DNA from: Actinoplanes solisilvae
GTDB taxonomy: Bacteria > Actinomycetota > Actinomycetes > Mycobacteriales > Micromonosporaceae
Reading direction: 5' to 3'
Assembly (NCBI RefSeq): GCF_003999975.1
Contig: NZ_RJAC01000012.1
Coordinates: forward strand, 186,001-250,000
DNA: 64,000 nt
Numbering within the stretch: the first letter of the stretch is position 1; every line of letters begins with the position of its first letter. The notes under the pieces were generated by a model. The model was not told the DNA's origin and did no database searches. It saw only the letters and a list, made by a program, of their open reading frames with translations. The position numbers and the translations under genes are program-made. Positions 1-8,138 of this stretch are shown in pieces.

Positions 1-1
1 G

Positions 2-997
2 CTCGAGGCACCCACCGGCGGGTTCGGCGAGCCGCGCCCGCTCGTGCTCACCCAGGACCGCTGGGCCGGCCGGGTCAGCCCCGCCGACTTCGCGGGCGAG
101 ACCGAGGTGCTCGAACGCATTCGCGTCCCCAAACACTTCAACCACCGCTCGCCGGCCGCCCGCCGCGACCTGGCCGCCCTCATCAGCGCCACCGGCCTCG
201 ACCGTCACGGCGGCAACCGCCGCGGCCGGCGCTCCGGCGGCGACGGTGAGGACGCCGAGATCGCCCTGCTCAAGGTGCAGATGCGGCAACACCCGTGCCA
301 CGCCTGCCCCGACCGGGAAGAGCACGCCCGCTGGGCCGAGCGGCGCCACCGCCTGCTGCGTGACACCGACGCGCTGCGCGACAAGGTCGCGGGCCGCACC
401 GGCTCGCTGGCCCGCACGTTCGACCAGGTGTGTGCGGTGCTCGCCGAACGCGGCTACCTGTCCGAGACGGGCGAGGTCACCGACACGGGTCGCATGCTGG
501 GCCGCATCTGGTCCGAGGCCGACCTGCTGATCGCCGAATGCCTGCGCCACGGCGTGTGGGACGGCCTCGACCCCGAAGAGCTGGCCGCCGCCGTGTCGAT
601 GGTCCTGTACGAGTCGCGCCGCGAGGGCGACGACCGCGCGTCCGTGCCCAAGGGCGCGATCACCGCAGCCGTCGACGCCTGCGGCAAACTCTGGGCCGAC
701 ATCGCCGCCGACGAGGCCGACCACAGCCTCACCCTGACCCGCGAACCCGACCCTGGCTTCGTGTGGCCGATGTACCGCTGGGCCCGCGGCGAACCGCTGG
801 CCAAGGTGCTGGCCAGCGGCCACAACTACGACGCCGACATGCCCGCCGGCGACTTCGTGCGGTGGGCGCGCCAGGTGCTCGACCTGCTCGGCCAGCTCCG
901 CGAGGCGTCCGCCGCCTCCGAGCCCCTGCGCGACGCGGCCCGCAAGGCCATCACCGCCGTCAACCGGGGCGTGCTGGCCTACCACGGGAGCCTCTGA
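2..997 (+). CDS. helY: HelY-type DEAD/DEAH helicase, C-terminal end (5' partial)
   Basis: The frame is open from base 2, so the N-terminal helicase domains lie outside the window and only about 330 C-terminal residues are visible. These match the DSHCT region of Ski2/Dob1-like RNA helicases such as mycobacterial HelY: a central helical part with a Cys-rich patch (HPCHACPDREEHARW) and a typical end containing YRWARGEPL, GDFVRWARQVLDLLGQL and NRGVLAYHGSL. It ends one base before the next gene's ATG, so the two are probably co-transcribed. The family unwinds RNA or structured nucleic acid using ATP; the ATP-binding motifs cannot be seen here. Confidence 0.9.
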   Translation, partial: LEAPTGGFGEPRPLVLTQDRWAGRVSPADFAGETEVLERIRVPKHFNHRSPAARRDLAALISATGLDRHGGNRRGRRSGGDGEDAEIALLKVQMRQHPCHACPDREEHARWAERRHRLLRDTDALRDKVAGRTGSLARTFDQVCAVLAERGYLSETGEVTDTGRMLGRIWSEADLLIAECLRHGVWDGLDPEELAAAVSMVLYESRREGDDRASVPKGAITAAVDACGKLWADIAADEADHSLTLTREPDPGFVWPMYRWARGEPLAKVLASGHNYDADMPAGDFVRWARQVLDLLGQLREASAASEPLRDAARKAITAVNRGVLAYHGSL

Positions 998-998
998 C

Positions 999-1817
999 AT
1001 GAGCGGCACGCCCACCGAGTCCGACGCGGGTTCCGCGCGCCCCGACCTGCCCGCCGAGGCTCCCCCCGCGCCCGACCAGGGCCGTGGCCAGGCTGACATG
1101 TTCTTGCTGGCCCACACGGGCCTCCCCCGCGAAGCACCCGGCTCGGAGGCGACGACCGCCCTCCTGCTGCAGCTCGTGGGTGCCCTGCCCGCCCGACCGC
1201 GCATTGTGGACATCGGCTGCGGCACCGGGCCCGCCACGGTAGTGCTCGCCCAGCTGACCGGCGGCCACGTCACCGCGGTCGACCTGTACAAGCCGTTCCT
1301 CGAGGCGGCCGCCGACCGCGCCACCGCCGCCGGGGTTGCCGACCAAGTCACGATCCTGGAAGCCTCGATGGACGCCCTGCCGTTCGCCCCCGGCTCGGCC
1401 GACCTGCTGTGGGCCGAGGGCTCGGCCTACTTCATGGGCTTCGACGCCGCCCTGGCCGCGTGGCGCCCGCTGCTCGCCCCCGGCGGCGCCCTGGTCCTCA
1501 CCGATGCGGAATGGCTGACGCCCGACCCGTCCCCGGGCGCGCAGGCGTTCTGGACCCCGGGCTACCCCGCGATGCGCACCACAGCGGCCAACGTCGCCGC
1601 CGCCCAGCAGGCCGGCTGGACGGTTCAGGCCACCTACGTGCTGCCCGACAGCGACTGGGATGAATATTACGGCCCGCTGTCCGCCCGCCTGGCGACACTG
1701 CGGGCCGAGGGCCTCCCACCCGAACAGCTGGACCAGGTCGGCGAGGAAATCACCATCCGCGCCGCCCACGGCAACGACTACGCCTACACGGCCTACGTGC
1801 TACGCCCCCGCGCCTGA
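999..1817 (+). CDS. Class I SAM-dependent methyltransferase
   Basis: A protein of 272 residues with a class I methyltransferase Rossmann fold. Motif I is IVDIGCGTGPATVV (residues about 68-81), followed by the acidic residue of motif II in TAVDLYKPF and a later APGGALVLTD strand. The first 40 residues are Pro-rich and probably disordered. It begins one base after the helicase stop, so translation is probably coupled to helY. The substrate cannot be told from sequence; the end (NDYAYTAYVLRPRA) resembles small-molecule methyltransferases of the UbiE/COQ5 type. Confidence 0.85.
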   Translation: MSGTPTESDAGSARPDLPAEAPPAPDQGRGQADMFLLAHTGLPREAPGSEATTALLLQLVGALPARPRIVDIGCGTGPATVVLAQLTGGHVTAVDLYKPFLEAAADRATAAGVADQVTILEASMDALPFAPGSADLLWAEGSAYFMGFDAALAAWRPLLAPGGALVLTDAEWLTPDPSPGAQAFWTPGYPAMRTTAANVAAAQQAGWTVQATYVLPDSDWDEYYGPLSARLATLRAEGLPPEQLDQVGEEITIRAAHGNDYAYTAYVLRPRA

Positions 1818-1877
1818 CGCCGCGCCGCGTTGCTCCCGGTCGCCATCGTCGGCACAATCAGGAGCCGGCGGCTTAGC

Positions 1878-2000
1878 GGCAGTACTGCCGAGATTCTGTC
1901 AGCCGAGTCGCAATGCTCGGCAGCACTGCCGAGATTCCGTTGGCCGAGTCGGCATGGTCGGCAGCACCGCCGAGATTCCGTTGGCCGAGTCGGCACCCTC
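1878..2000. repeat. Three tandem 41-base repeats with internal palindromes
   Basis: Copies start at 1878, 1919 and 1960, with a fourth broken off after about 10 bases at 2001. Each unit carries two dyads: GGCAGYACYGCC (copy 1 extends to the perfect palindrome CGGCAGTACTGCCG) and GCCGAGTCGGC, the latter in copies 2 and 3. The 41-base period is not a multiple of three, so this is not a coding repeat. Confidence 0.85.
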
Positions 2001-2074
2001 GGCGATCCGTCCTGCCCGGCGAGCTCGGTTCCGTCGTCCGGGGGCATCCGCACCCGGGTCCAGACGTACGTCTC

Positions 2075-2104
2075 GCCGTCGGGCGCCCCAGCCCGCCCGA
2101 CGGC
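2075..2104. terminator. GC-rich hairpin, possible terminator of the methyltransferase gene
   Basis: Arms GCCGTCGGGCG (2075-2085) and CGCCCGACGGC (2094-2104) pair perfectly over 11 bp around an 8-base loop. There is no clear T-run and it lies 257 bases after the upstream stop, so a terminator role is a guess. Confidence 0.4.
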
Positions 2105-2631
2105 GGGACTTCCCCGCACCTCATGTCTTCCCGGCCGCGTGCCTTCCTGATCCTGCTTTGCGTCGGTGCTGCGGGGATCGTCGGCCCGGGGCGGCGCGCA
2201 GTTCTGCTGTGCGTCCATTCCTGCTCCGGGCCCTTTCGACCTGCCTAATTCATGACAAAACGCCGCCCGTTCCCTGATCAATCCGAGACCCTGGATGTAG
2301 GCCGCTCGAACGCGATGGAAAGCCCTGTATCCATGATCGGCTAGCTGATCAAGACCGGAGAGGCGCCTAATCGGGTCGATTGGCACGGCGGTCAACCGAT
2401 CACGGCCGAGCGGCTGCTCCAGCGGGCTAGGACGTCCGGGCGTGGGATGCGCAGTGGTGATGTGGCTGGCGGGGCTGGGGCGTCCGTCGGCGTGGGGTGC
2501 GCGGGTCGTGGGGTGGCTGGATTCTGGGTTGGGTCGGCATTCGGCTGGGCGTGGGTGCGTGGGCGGTGATGTGGCTGGCCGCTCTGGGGCGGGAGCGGGA
2601 CGTCGGCCGTACGAGGAATCTCGGGGTTGGG

Positions 2632-2657
2632 TGTCGAAGGATCGGGGCCCGTTCGTG
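2632..2657 (+). promoter_or_regulatory. Candidate ECF42-type promoter
   Basis: TGTCGA at 2632-2637 is followed after 16 bases by CGTG at 2654-2657, about 33 bases before the YCII start. Published ECF42 target promoters carry TGTCGA at -35 and a CGA/TC-like -10, so this suggests that the sigma factor two genes down drives its own operon. Confidence 0.5.
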
Positions 2658-2689
2658 TAGGTGATGAGGACGAGGCACTAGGAGGAGCC

Positions 2690-3034
2690 ATGAAGCAGTA
2701 CCTGCTGAGCATCTACCAGCCCGACGGGGACCCGCCGCCGCCCGAGGTGTTGGGGCCGATCATGGCTGAACTGGGGAAGCTGAACGAGGAGATGAAGGCC
2801 GCGGGGGCCTGGGTGTTCGCGGCGGGGCTGCATCCGCCGTCGACGGCCACCGTCATTCGCGACAAGGACGGGGACGCGCTGCTGACCGACGGGCCGTTCA
2901 CCGAGGGCAAGGAGCATCTCGGTGGGTTCACGATCATTCAGGCGGCCGACCTCGACGAGGCGCTGAGCTGGGGGAGCCGGGTGGCCAAGGTGCTGGCGCC
3001 GCTCGCCATCGAGGTGCGCCCGGTCGCGTGGTAG
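2690..3034 (+). CDS. YCII/DGPF domain protein, partner of the ECF42 sigma factor
   Basis: A 114-residue protein with the YCII (ferredoxin-like) fold. The DGPF signature appears as LLTDGPFTEGKEHLGGF (residues about 65-81), preceded by RDKDGDAL. The ATG at 2690 has an ideal GGAGGA at 2681-2686. Its stop overlaps the GTG of the sigma-factor gene, so the two are translationally coupled. DGPF proteins are the characteristic neighbours of ECF42 sigma factors. Their biochemical role is unknown, though a link to oxidative or general stress has been proposed. Confidence 0.9.
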   Translation: MKQYLLSIYQPDGDPPPPEVLGPIMAELGKLNEEMKAAGAWVFAAGLHPPSTATVIRDKDGDALLTDGPFTEGKEHLGGFTIIQAADLDEALSWGSRVAKVLAPLAIEVRPVAW

Positions 3035-4377
3035 AGATCGAGCGGATCTTCCGGGCGGAGTACGGGCGGGCGGTCGCCGTGCTGGTGCGCTACTTCGGTG
3101 ACATCGATGTCGCTGAGGAGGCGGTGCAGGAGGCGTTCGCCGCGGCCGTGCTCCGCTGGCCGGAGGACGGCATTCCGCCGAGCCCGGCCGGCTGGATCAT
3201 CACTACGGCTCGCAACAGGGCGGTCGATCGGCTGCGCCGCGAGTCGACCCGGGCCGCGCGGGAGGCGGCGGCGGTGTTCGACGAGCCCGGCTTCAACAGG
3301 ACGGCCGCCTCGGCGGAGACGGAGGCGCTGGCTCGGGCGGCCGAGGGCCTCGACGGGAGAGCTTCGCGAGCAGCACAGGCGGAACTGGGCGCGGGCGGAG
3401 AAACGCCGGGCGCGGGCAGGGCGAGTGAGCTGGCGGAGGCTGCTGTGGCGCGCGATCAGCTTCGATTGATCTTTACCTGTTGCCATCCTGCTCTGGCGCC
3501 GGCCGCGCGGGTGGCACTCACGTTGCGTCTGCTCGGAGGGCTGTCCACGGCGGAGATCGCGCGGGCGTTCCTGGTGCCGGAGACGACGATGGGTCAGCGG
3601 CTTTCGCGGGCCAAAGGCAAGATCCGGGACGCGGGGATTCCGTACCGGGTGCCGCGGGACGAGGAACTGCCCGACCGGCTCGGGGCCGTGCTGGCGGTGC
3701 TCTACCTGATTTTCAACGAGGGCTACGCCGCCGGGGCCGGGGAGAACCTCACCCGGGACGAGCTGACCGGGGAAGCCGTGCGGCTGGCCCGTCTGGTGGT
3801 GGCGCTCATGCCGGACGAGCCGGAGGCCCGCGGGCTGCTCGCGCTGATGCTGCTGATCGAGGCGCGGCGACCGGCCCGGACCACATCGGACGGAGACTTG
3901 GTGCTGTTGAGCGACCAGGACCGTACGCGGTGGGATCGGAAGTTGATTCTTGAAGGGCAGGAGCTGCTGCGTGCGTGCCTGCGCCGCGGACGGCCAGGGC
4001 CCTATCAGCTGCAGGCGGCCGTGAACGCCGTGCACTCCGACGCGCGGACGGCGGCGGAGACGGACTGGGCGCAGATTTTGACGATCTACGACCAGCTCGC
4101 GTCGTTCAACGGGGGGCCGATCGTGGCGCTGCACCGGGCGGTAGCGGTGGCCGAGGTGCACAGCCCGGCCGTCGCTCTCACCATTGTGGATGGACTGGAC
4201 GGGTTGGAGCGGCACCACGTGTGGCATGCCGTGCGGGCTGACCTGCTGCGCCGGCTGGGCCGGAGTGCCGAGGCCGCGGAGGCGTACACGAAAGCCGCGG
4301 AGCTGACCGGCAACGCGGCCGAGCGCCGCCATCTACTGCAGCGGGCCTCTACTGCGTCGACCCCGAGGACTGCCTGA
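3028..4377 (+). CDS. ECF42-type sigma factor with C-terminal TPR-like extension
   Basis: A 449-residue sigma factor of the large ECF42 group. Region 2 (residues about 1-75) includes AEEAVQEAFAAAVLRW and GWIITTARNRAVDRLRRE. Region 4 (about 140-200) includes LRLLGGLSTAEIARAF followed by ETTMGQRLSRAKGKIR. The remaining 240 residues form the helical DUF6596/TPR-like extension typical of the group (YLIFNEGYAAGAGENLTRDEL, YQLQAAVNAVHSDA), which takes the place of an anti-sigma partner in control. The start is GTG at 3028, overlapping the YCII stop. It runs convergently to the MFS gene. Confidence 0.92.
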   Translation: MVEIERIFRAEYGRAVAVLVRYFGDIDVAEEAVQEAFAAAVLRWPEDGIPPSPAGWIITTARNRAVDRLRRESTRAAREAAAVFDEPGFNRTAASAETEALARAAEGLDGRASRAAQAELGAGGETPGAGRASELAEAAVARDQLRLIFTCCHPALAPAARVALTLRLLGGLSTAEIARAFLVPETTMGQRLSRAKGKIRDAGIPYRVPRDEELPDRLGAVLAVLYLIFNEGYAAGAGENLTRDELTGEAVRLARLVVALMPDEPEARGLLALMLLIEARRPARTTSDGDLVLLSDQDRTRWDRKLILEGQELLRACLRRGRPGPYQLQAAVNAVHSDARTAAETDWAQILTIYDQLASFNGGPIVALHRAVAVAEVHSPAVALTIVDGLDGLERHHVWHAVRADLLRRLGRSAEAAEAYTKAAELTGNAAERRHLLQRASTASTPRTA

Positions 4378-4444
4378 CTGGATGGGCGAGTCCTTCGCAC
4401 TCATCTGGCGCATGTTAGCCCGCACCGGGGGGGTTCGGCCGCGG

Positions 4445-5668
4445 TCAATGGTGGCTGGCCGCCTGGAGAGGGGCGGGTTCGGCGCAGTGAAGGCCGCGGC
4501 CGGCGGTGGCGATGAAGGCGGAACCGGCCACGGCGGCGGCGAAGAACAGGACGGCGGTGGTGGGGCCGCCCCAGGCGAGCAGGATGCCGGACAGCAGCGG
4601 GGCGGTGGCGGCCAGCGACGTGGCGGCGACCATGATGACGCTGATGACGCGGCCCTGCAGGCGGTCGGGGGTGATCGCGGCCTGGAAGCCGAACAGCGCG
4701 GCGTTGGCGGCCGGGCCCAGCAGGACGGTCAGGCCCAGCGGGATCGCGGCGGCGATGCTCGACGTGAGGAACGCGGAGGCGGTCAGGAGCAGGGCCGCGA
4801 TCCAGCAGATCGAGCGGACCAGTGTCACCAGGCTTAGGCGGCGCTGGATCGCGGGGGCGCAGAACGCGCCGAGCAGGCCGCCGGCGGCGACGATCGTCTC
4901 GGTCAGGCCGATCACGGCGGGGTTGGTGCCGTTGCGCTGCAGGGCGACGATCAGCGTGAAGATGACGCCCGTGATCGCGAAGTTCAGCGGGGCGGCGACG
5001 AGCATCAGCGCGCGCAGGAACGGGTGGCTGAGAACGAAACGTACGCCCTCCGCCAGCGCGGCCCCGTACGCCTGGGGCTGATCTTCTCGCGGGGCCTGCA
5101 AGGGCTTGCGGATGAAGAGGATCGCGACGATCGACACCGCGGAGGAGATGAAGTTCGCCGCGAACGGGATCGTGTGGCCCAGTCCGAAGAGGAAGCCGCC
5201 CAGGGGTGGGCCGGCGAGCGCGGTGCCGTAGGAGCGGGCCTCGTTGCGGGCGACCGCGTCGGGCAGTTGTTCGAGGGGGACGATGCTGCGCAGCGACGCG
5301 TCCTCGGCGGTGCTGAAGACCGCGCTCGCCCCGGCGTCGAGCACGGCCACCACGCAGATGAGCACCAGGCCGGCCCGGTCGGTGAGGACGGCGGCGGTCA
5401 GGGTGGCGTAGACGGCCAGGCGCACGACGTCGCAGATGATCAGGGCGCGGCGGCGGTCGAAGCGGTCGACCAGCACGCCGGCGGGCAGGCGCAGCAGCAG
5501 ACGGGCCGCCTGGGTCAGCGTGCCGACCAGACCGGCGCTGACCGGAGACCCGGTCTTGACCAGCACGAGCAGGGATAGTGCCAGCGACGCGATGCCGTCG
5601 CCCAGGTCGGACAGCGACTGCGATCCCCAGAGCAGGTTGAACTCGCGGTTGCGCCACAGGCTCTTCAT
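4445..5668 (-). CDS. MFS transporter (efflux type)
   Basis: A 407-residue membrane protein with about 12 hydrophobic segments. MFS motif A is visible as GVLVDRFDRRRALI after the second helix. The N-terminus (MKSLWRNREFNLLWGSQ) is typical of the EntS/MFS_3 branch of small-molecule exporters. The ATG at 5668 overlaps the stop of the upstream ArsR-like gene (ATGA), so the regulator and transporter are translated together. The substrate is unknown; efflux of a toxic compound sensed by the regulator is the simple reading. Confidence 0.88.
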   Translation of the reverse strand: MKSLWRNREFNLLWGSQSLSDLGDGIASLALSLLVLVKTGSPVSAGLVGTLTQAARLLLRLPAGVLVDRFDRRRALIICDVVRLAVYATLTAAVLTDRAGLVLICVVAVLDAGASAVFSTAEDASLRSIVPLEQLPDAVARNEARSYGTALAGPPLGGFLFGLGHTIPFAANFISSAVSIVAILFIRKPLQAPREDQPQAYGAALAEGVRFVLSHPFLRALMLVAAPLNFAITGVIFTLIVALQRNGTNPAVIGLTETIVAAGGLLGAFCAPAIQRRLSLVTLVRSICWIAALLLTASAFLTSSIAAAIPLGLTVLLGPAANAALFGFQAAITPDRLQGRVISVIMVAATSLAATAPLLSGILLAWGGPTTAVLFFAAAVAGSAFIATAGRGLHCAEPAPLQAASHH

Positions 5669-6219
5669 GCCCGGGCCCGTCGCGGGTAGGCCTGCACCAC
5701 GACGACGACGGTCTCGGCGCCGGGCTCGGGGAGGTCGGCCTCGCGGATGACCTCGTCGAGACGGTCGCGGAGCCTTTTCAGACCTTCCGGAGTCGTACGG
5801 ATGACCTGGTCGGACGCGGCTGCGGCGTCCAGCCAGGCGGGGCTCCACCGCCGGTGGGCGGCCTCGTCGTGGAACTGGTCGATTCCCTGGTCCCACACGG
5901 CGCGGGCGGCGCGGGCGAACGCCGCCATCGTCTCGACCGAGTCGGCGTCGACGTCGTCGGAGAAGGTTGTGCTCGCGTGCATGGCCTTCCACCAGCGTTC
6001 CCGGCCGCGGGAGCCGCGACCCAGCTCGGGGGCGTCGACCACGAAGCCGTGGCGGGCCAGCAGACGCAGGTGATGGCTGGTCTGACCGGAGTCTGTGGAC
6101 AGTCGCCGGGCGAGGATGGCCGAGGTCGCCGGGCCGTCGAGTCGCAGCGAACTGACGATGCGCATGCGCAGCGGGTGCGCCATCGCCCGCAGCATGGCCG
6201 CGTCGGTGATTTCCGTCAT
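5665..6219 (-). CDS. ArsR-like winged-helix transcriptional regulator
   Basis: A 184-residue regulator. The N-terminal 80 residues form an ArsR-type winged helix: MLRAMAHPLRMRIVSSL, then SAILARRLSTDSGQTSHHLRLLARHG. The C-terminal half is a helical region with a conserved-looking RERWWKAM segment seen in large ArsR-like proteins. No metal-binding cysteine cluster is present, so the ligand is probably organic. The ATG at 6219 lies 7 bases after TAACGT, which favours a leaderless transcript; a GTG at 6246 would add nine residues. It forms an operon with the MFS gene. Confidence 0.85.
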   Translation of the reverse strand: MTEITDAAMLRAMAHPLRMRIVSSLRLDGPATSAILARRLSTDSGQTSHHLRLLARHGFVVDAPELGRGSRGRERWWKAMHASTTFSDDVDADSVETMAAFARAARAVWDQGIDQFHDEAAHRRWSPAWLDAAAASDQVIRTTPEGLKRLRDRLDEVIREADLPEPGAETVVVVVQAYPRRARA

Positions 6220-6226
6220 GGCGGCG

Positions 6227-6232
6227 ACGTTA
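6227..6232 (-). promoter_or_regulatory. Leaderless -10 element (TAACGT) of the ArsR-MFS operon
   Basis: Read on the minus strand, TAACGT lies 7 bases before the ATG at 6219. Confidence 0.55.
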
Positions 6233-6261
6233 GGTGCGGCGGCCACAGTGGTGCAAGCCTC

Positions 6262-6285
6262 TTATGCATAATACCTCTGCATTAA
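6262..6285. promoter_or_regulatory. AT-rich palindrome, candidate operator of the ArsR-like regulator
   Basis: TTATGCATAA (6262-6271) is a perfect 10-base palindrome and TGCATTAA (6278-6285) repeats its right half 15 bases on. It stands out in 70% GC surroundings and lies about 30 bases upstream of the predicted -10 element, where -35 contacts would be expected. Confidence 0.5.
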
Positions 6286-6392
6286 CGCCGGAAGCCGCCC
6301 CCCGTCTCCCTGAATCAATCACGGCGCCACGGCGAGAACAAGACTGCAATTTTGCGGGCGAAACGGGCAGTCTCGTCGATGTGAAGTGGACT

Positions 6393-6673
6393 ATGGACGG
6401 GACGGTTCGGAATGCGTTGTGGGCTCGGCGGAGGGCAATGGGCGGGCAAGACCACCGTCGCCGGGACCCTCGTCGACCGGTTCGAGGTGACGCAGGAACC
6501 TGAGCGACCCCGAGGGGGCGCAGCGCAGCCGGATCGAACGGGACCGGCTGATCGCCCTCGACGCCGTGCGACGCGCCCGCGAACTGGGCATCCGTGTGAT
6601 CGAAGTGGACGGAACACGCCCGGCCGAAGCGATCGCCGACGACGTCGGTGAGCACTTCGGCAAGTTCCTCTAG
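6393..6673 (+). pseudogene. Broken P-loop nucleotide kinase/ATPase-like gene
   Basis: Three coding fragments lie in changing frames. From ATG 6393 the frame reads MDGTVRNALW. At about 6421 it must shift by one base to continue as GGGQWAGKTTVAGTLVDRFEV, a clear Walker A loop. At about 6495 it shifts again to LSDPEGAQRSRIERDRL, and it ends with IRVIEVDGTRPAEAIADDV and a TAG at 6671-6673. Intact relatives would need a middle region of roughly 100 residues that is missing, so there is a deletion as well as frameshifts. The fragments together resemble the start and end of AAA/shikimate-kinase-like proteins of unknown role. Confidence 0.75.
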
Positions 6674-6676
6674 GCT
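6671..6676 (+). promoter_or_regulatory. Leaderless -10 element (TAGGCT) of the GNAT gene
   Basis: TAGGCT lies 6 bases before ATG 6683 and contains the stop codon of the pseudogene. Confidence 0.5.
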
Positions 6677-6682
6677 TTCAGG

Positions 6683-7162
6683 ATGATCGTCGTGCGCGCC
6701 GCCGCACCCGAGGACCGCGAAATCGTCGTCTCGCTGCTGACCGGCTCCTGGGGCGGCACCGCCATGGTCGTGCACGGCGTCCGCCACGACGCCGACGAAC
6801 TGCCGGCCCTGATCGCCTGGCTCGACGGCGGACCGGTCGGGCTGCTCACCTACGTGATCGCCGCCGACGCCCTCGAGGTCGTCACCCTCGACGCCGCACT
6901 GCCGCGGGCAGGAGTGGGCACCGCCCTGCTCGCGGCCGCGGCCGACACCGCCCGTGCGTCCGGCGCCGACCGGCTCTGGGTGACCACCACCAACGACAAC
7001 CTCGACGCTCTCCGCTTCTACCAGCGCCGCGGCCTGCGCCTGACCGCCCTGGCCCCCGGCGCCGTCGACGAGGCCCGCAAGCTCAAACCGTCCATCCCCG
7101 TGATCGGCGACAACGGCATCGCCCTGCACGACGAGCTCACCCTCGAACTACACCCGCTGTGA
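6683..7162 (+). CDS. GNAT family N-acetyltransferase
   Basis: A 159-residue single-domain GNAT protein. The acetyl-CoA pyrophosphate loop is visible as PRAGVGTALLAAAADTARA (residues about 73-91), and the final strand-helix unit is LWVTTTNDNLDALRFYQRRGLRL. The substrate is not indicated. The ATG at 6683 has no Shine-Dalgarno sequence but sits 6 bases after TAGGCT. Its TGA overlaps the GTG of the MOSC gene, so the two form an operon. Confidence 0.88.
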   Translation: MIVVRAAAPEDREIVVSLLTGSWGGTAMVVHGVRHDADELPALIAWLDGGPVGLLTYVIAADALEVVTLDAALPRAGVGTALLAAAADTARASGADRLWVTTTNDNLDALRFYQRRGLRLTALAPGAVDEARKLKPSIPVIGDNGIALHDELTLELHPL

Positions 7163-7863
7163 GGCTGACCGAGATCCGCCGCTACCCGGTGAAGTCGATG
7201 CTGGGTGAGCTGCTGCCCACGGCCGAAGCCGGCGACCGCGGCCTGACCGGCGACCGTCTGTGGGCGGTCCGCGACCCCGACGGCAAGTTCGGCAGCGGCA
7301 AGAACACCCGCCGCTTCCGCCGCATCCCCGGCCTCTTCGACCTCCGAGCCACCGGCGACGACATCGCGACCGTGCACCTGCCCGACGCCCGCGCCTTCCG
7401 AGCCGACGACCCCGACGGCTATCGCGCGCTGAGTTCCCTGCTCGGCCGCCCCGTGACGCTGACCCCCGAAAGCACGATCCCGCACCACGACGAGGGCCCG
7501 ATCAGCCTGATCACCACCGCCGCACTGCGCGACCTGACATCCATTTGCGGCGCCGACCCCGGCCACGACACGATCGACCCGCAACGCTTCCGAGCAAACC
7601 TGCTGATCGACACGCCCGCACTCCCCGGGCCGGCTTGGGCAGGACGCCGTCTGCGCATAGGCGAGGTCATCCTGCGGATCGTCCGCCCGCTCACCCGCTG
7701 CGCGATGATCGACATGGCCCAGGCCACCGCCCCCACCCGCAACGACCTGCTCAAAACGCTGGCCACCACCAACGACCTGACCTTCGGCGTCCTCGCCACA
7801 GTCGAACACGGAGGCCGCCTGACCAGCGGTGACGCCTGCGGTTGGCTCCCACCCAGCCCCTGA
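7159..7863 (+). CDS. MOSC domain protein
   Basis: A 234-residue protein with an N-terminal beta-barrel MOSC_N segment (EIRRYPVKSMLGELL, then GDRGLTGDRLWAVRD) and a C-terminal MOSC domain (RFRANLLIDTPA, then LRIVRPLTRCAMIDM). The conserved cysteine of the sulfur-carrier family is the one in TRCAM. MOSC proteins act in sulfur transfer with molybdenum cofactor or as oxime/hydroxylamine reductase components. It starts with GTG overlapping the upstream GNAT stop. Confidence 0.9.
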   Translation: MRLTEIRRYPVKSMLGELLPTAEAGDRGLTGDRLWAVRDPDGKFGSGKNTRRFRRIPGLFDLRATGDDIATVHLPDARAFRADDPDGYRALSSLLGRPVTLTPESTIPHHDEGPISLITTAALRDLTSICGADPGHDTIDPQRFRANLLIDTPALPGPAWAGRRLRIGEVILRIVRPLTRCAMIDMAQATAPTRNDLLKTLATTNDLTFGVLATVEHGGRLTSGDACGWLPPSP

Positions 7864-8138
7864 AAGATCAAATTCATACTGTACGAGCGTCTGAATGGTC
7901 CCCGGCGTTGCGGACCGCCACCGTCGTGGTCAGGGCCATACCCGGCTGCCGGGCCGGATTCCCCCCACCGGCGCGGCCACGACGGTGCGGGCGTGGGGAG
8001 CCGGCGGTGACCGCTGCACCACCGCGGCCCACGATGACGGCCGGCCCGAGAAGTCTCACGGCCGATCGGCCACCCGAAAGCGGATGCCTGCGCCGGCGCC
8101 CAGGGACAGGGTTCGGCGGGGAAGGCGGGTGAGCGCAA
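7864..8138. other. 275-base convergent interval with a two-level stem-loop
   Basis: No gene is seen between the convergent MOSC and GNAT genes. Bases 7915-7929 and 7977-7990 form a 14-bp stem with one bulge (CCACCGTCGTGG pairing with CCACGACGGTG), enclosing a second hairpin, CCCGG-CTG-CCGGG, at 7941-7953. It may act as a terminator or processing site. Confidence 0.5.

Larger units (their letters stand above)
1818..2689. other. 872-base gene-free interval rich in palindromes
   Basis: No convincing gene is seen. The interval holds three 41-base tandem repeats (1878-2000), a perfect 12-base palindrome AGACGTACGTCT (2062-2073), an 11-bp hairpin (2075-2104), and a G-rich stretch (about 2430-2620) with a 15-base direct repeat GGTGATGTGGCTGGC at 2456-2470 and 2565-2579. 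Long open frames on both strands lack family similarity that I recognise and look like products of the high GC content. The last 60 bases carry the promoter of the following sigma-factor operon. Confidence 0.6.

Noticed and set aside
1793..2712. Long open frames on the minus strand across the first intergenic interval
   Set aside because: They span the 41-base repeats and G-rich tract, start poorly and lack any family signal; high GC removes stop codons by chance.
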